Part shown: in pieces, positions 62,374 to 64,000 of the stretch | Position numbering within the stretch: the stretch's first letter is position 1 | Layout of the letters: each line of letters opens with the position of its first letter | The notes under the pieces: model-generated | Told to the model about the DNA's origin: nothing | The model's database searches: none | What the model saw: the letters and a program-made list of their open reading frames with translations, nothing else | Assembly: GCA_030429565.1 (NCBI GenBank) | Contig: JAUIFE010000021.1 | Location: 87,344-151,343 of the forward strand | From: Holophagae bacterium | Lineage (GTDB): Bacteria > Acidobacteriota > Holophagae > Acanthopleuribacterales > Acanthopleuribacteraceae | DNA: 64,000 bases | Reading direction: 5' to 3' | Program-made: the position numbers and the translations under genes

Positions 62374-62991
62374 ATGTTCTTCGAAACGATGATGCTTTTT
62401 TTGGTTTTGTTTAATCCCTTCTTAATGAGCATCTATCTTCTCGAATTGGTAAAAAAACTCAGTTTGGCCGACTTCTCGATGGTCTTGACCCGCGCCAACC
62501 TGATTTCTGGAAGTGTGTTTATTTTGTTCGCGCTCACCGGCGAAGCCTTTTTTTCTAAGCTGTTGCAGGTCCGCTTTGCCGCCTTTCTCGTTTTTGGCGG
62601 ACTCGTCTTTTTTGGGATTGCCATGCAGCAAGTCTTTAACGGGACCAGTGCGCTACTCCAAATTCGCGGCGGCCCGCCCAAGCAGTTGGCCGGAACGGTG
62701 GCGATGCCGTTTATGATCGGGCCGGGGACGGTGAGCGCCTCAGTATTTGCAGGCAGTCGCTTGAGTCCCTTGTTGGCGATCATTTGCATTGCCGCCTCGC
62801 TCGCGATCTCAATGGTTTTGTTGATTGTGCTTAAGTACTTACACGACGTGGTTGCCAAACGGCAAGAAGCCTTGGTTGAGCGTTATGTCGAGGTGATGGG
62901 CCGTGTTTCCGCACTCATTATGGGGACGATTGCCGTCGAGATGGTCATCAAAGGTATCGACATGTGGTTGGGTCTCAACAACGGCGGTTAG
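62374..62991 (+). CDS. MarC/UPF0056-type integral membrane protein
   Basis: The 205-residue protein has six predicted membrane helices and the family motifs FLVLFNPFLMSIYLLEL near the start, GGLVFFGIAMQQVF, and AMPFMIGPGTVSASVF. The MarC family was first linked to antibiotic resistance, but no transport role is proven. ATG 62374 has AGGAG 8 bases upstream. It appears monocistronic. GTIAVEMVIKGI near the end is normal. Confidence 0.9.
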   Translation: MFFETMMLFLVLFNPFLMSIYLLELVKKLSLADFSMVLTRANLISGSVFILFALTGEAFFSKLLQVRFAAFLVFGGLVFFGIAMQQVFNGTSALLQIRGGPPKQLAGTVAMPFMIGPGTVSASVFAGSRLSPLLAIICIAASLAISMVLLIVLKYLHDVVAKRQEALVERYVEVMGRVSALIMGTIAVEMVIKGIDMWLGLNNGG

Positions 62992-64000
62992 TTGCGCGCT
63001 GATGCTGTGATGCAAGACTGATCGGGTTGGCCGTGGGCCCTCAGCCTTAGGTTGTTTTCCCCCATAGGCCACCTGATCGAAGGATCTTCGCGAAACCTTC
63101 AATTGTGGCGCCTTGGCTTGGCCGAGGCGCCCAACTCGAATGAGCTTGGTTTAAGGTAGATAAAAATGATTTCCTGCGCGCTGTCTTTGAGTGCACCTGG
63201 ATCAGTTTGTCGGCATAACGGCGCCCCATTTCGTGGCCGAAGTCGACCTTCGGCAATTCGCTATCCAACACGCGAATCGGTGTCTCCCAATCAATGTCGG
63301 AATGCGCTTCGTTGCGGACCAGTTCAAGCTTTTCTGGAAAAAAGTGTTAACAGACTTGCTTCCACCTAGAAGCGCGATAACTCGCAGCGATTTTAGCTAA
63401 ATATCTGGGCTACAACGGTCTGTGGAAATGCTCAACCCACCCCGTGGTTGCGCTTCCGCTTTTTTCAAGCCATTTCGCTCCAGACCTTTAGCCAAAACCC
63501 CTCGCTCTTATCGCGCTTCTTCGGTTCCAAGCACTGTCATTCGGTCAAGGGAGCCGCCTTTAAAAACCGTTGGGATTAAACGCAACGACGGACAGAGATG
63601 CACGGCGCGACACCGGTGTTTTCTGAAAAACCCGTTGGCACAACAGGGGCTTTTCGCCGAACCGTTTGCCCCAAAGCTGTGAATCTCTGGATAGGCCCCC
63701 AACCGAAAGCGAGGAAACAAAACAAAAACACCAAAAATGAAGTTACTTTTGCTCGGCGATTAGGAAGTGAACGGTCAATGGTGCAAAAGGAAAACCCGCC
63801 CAATGCGAGAAGCGTGGGAAAGGCTTCGTATCAGGCGGGTCGAATGGGTTTGGTTTGTGGTAAACGACCTTTCTACCTGAGTTGAGCGATTCTGTTTTTG
63901 AACAGTGCAGTCGAGTTGCGGTTTCTCAAAAAAACGACGGTCGACAGAATAAATGTTCAAAGCTGATTTTTTTATCTTCGCTACAGGAGGCGTTTTGCCC
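62992..64000. other. Gene-free end of the window
   Basis: About 1 kb without a gene I can support. It contains the decayed repeat at 63455 (partner of 28391). At 63985-63990 there is a strong ribosome-site word AGGAGG, so a plus-strand gene may start just after the edge. Several short frames occur on both strands, none with a recognisable domain. Confidence 0.55.
63455..63524 (-). repeat. Decayed repeat, partner of 28391-28460
   Basis: It shares about 80% of its first 66 bases with 28391-28460 and on the minus strand encodes KKRDKSEGFWLKVWSEMA before a stop, against KKCDRSERICLKIWSKMA in the other copy. Both seem to be relics of one coding sequence. Confidence 0.6.

Overview
The window reads as chromosomal DNA of a Gram-negative-type bacterium with moderately high GC. 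Supporting signs are many cleavable signal peptides, a Wzy/WaaL-type O-antigen ligase, a ComEC channel, the non-mevalonate isoprenoid enzyme IspH, a B12-dependent (class II) ribonucleotide reductase and a 2-oxoacid:ferredoxin oxidoreductase. The abundance of FHA, PP2C, LytTR, STAS and ankyrin proteins fits a large, signalling-rich genome. Acidobacteriota (Holophagae/Acanthopleuribacter-like) or a myxobacterium-like lineage is my guess only; no rRNA or tRNA lies in the window to settle it.

Layout. (1) 1-7494, all minus: a phospho-signalling block made of a beta-propeller lipoprotein-like protein, a zinc-ribbon/FHA protein, a membrane-anchored protein, a secreted ankyrin protein, a PP2C phosphatase fused to an M48 metalloprotease, and a zinc-ribbon/FHA/ABC ATPase cut by the window edge. 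No kinase is visible. (2) 8403-21472, housekeeping: ispH, an HD phosphohydrolase and a cysteine desulfurase on plus; ispA-like prenyl synthase, xseB and xseA on minus; an RlmI-like methyltransferase, queA, a secreted cyclophilin, a SprT/DUF2786 protein and a two-domain polyphosphate kinase 2 on plus. (3) 21473-29529, accessory: a tiny secreted twin-CX3C peptide, a propeller gene, an IS110 remnant, a decayed second copy of the propeller gene, an orphan NRPS-type condensation domain protein, and dispersed or tandem short repeats. (4) 29530-51696, core again: DUF429, SRPBCC, nrdJ, comEC, a response regulator, korAB, hutH, an O-antigen ligase, a DUF3014 protein, a RelA/SpoT-like protein, a STAS protein, pnp and rpsO. 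(5) 52013-62991: a large secreted protein with one dockerin-like calcium motif, a secreted DJ-1/PfpI protein, a LytS/LytTR-type two-component pair, a GS-like / SDR / aldehyde dehydrogenase operon (probable polyamine or amine use), and a MarC-type membrane protein. (6) 62992-64000 has no gene I can support, but holds one copy of a decayed repeat also present at 28391.

The genes that work together most plainly are xseA/xseB (exonuclease VII), korA/korB, rpsO/pnp, the histidine kinase/LytTR pair and the 62028-58370 amine operon. The most unusual items are the PP2C-M48 fusion in its FHA neighbourhood, the stand-alone condensation domain, the small cysteine-patterned secreted peptide, and orphan minus-strand hairpin terminators that hint at unannotated RNAs. 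I do not see a clearly new defence or biosynthetic system.
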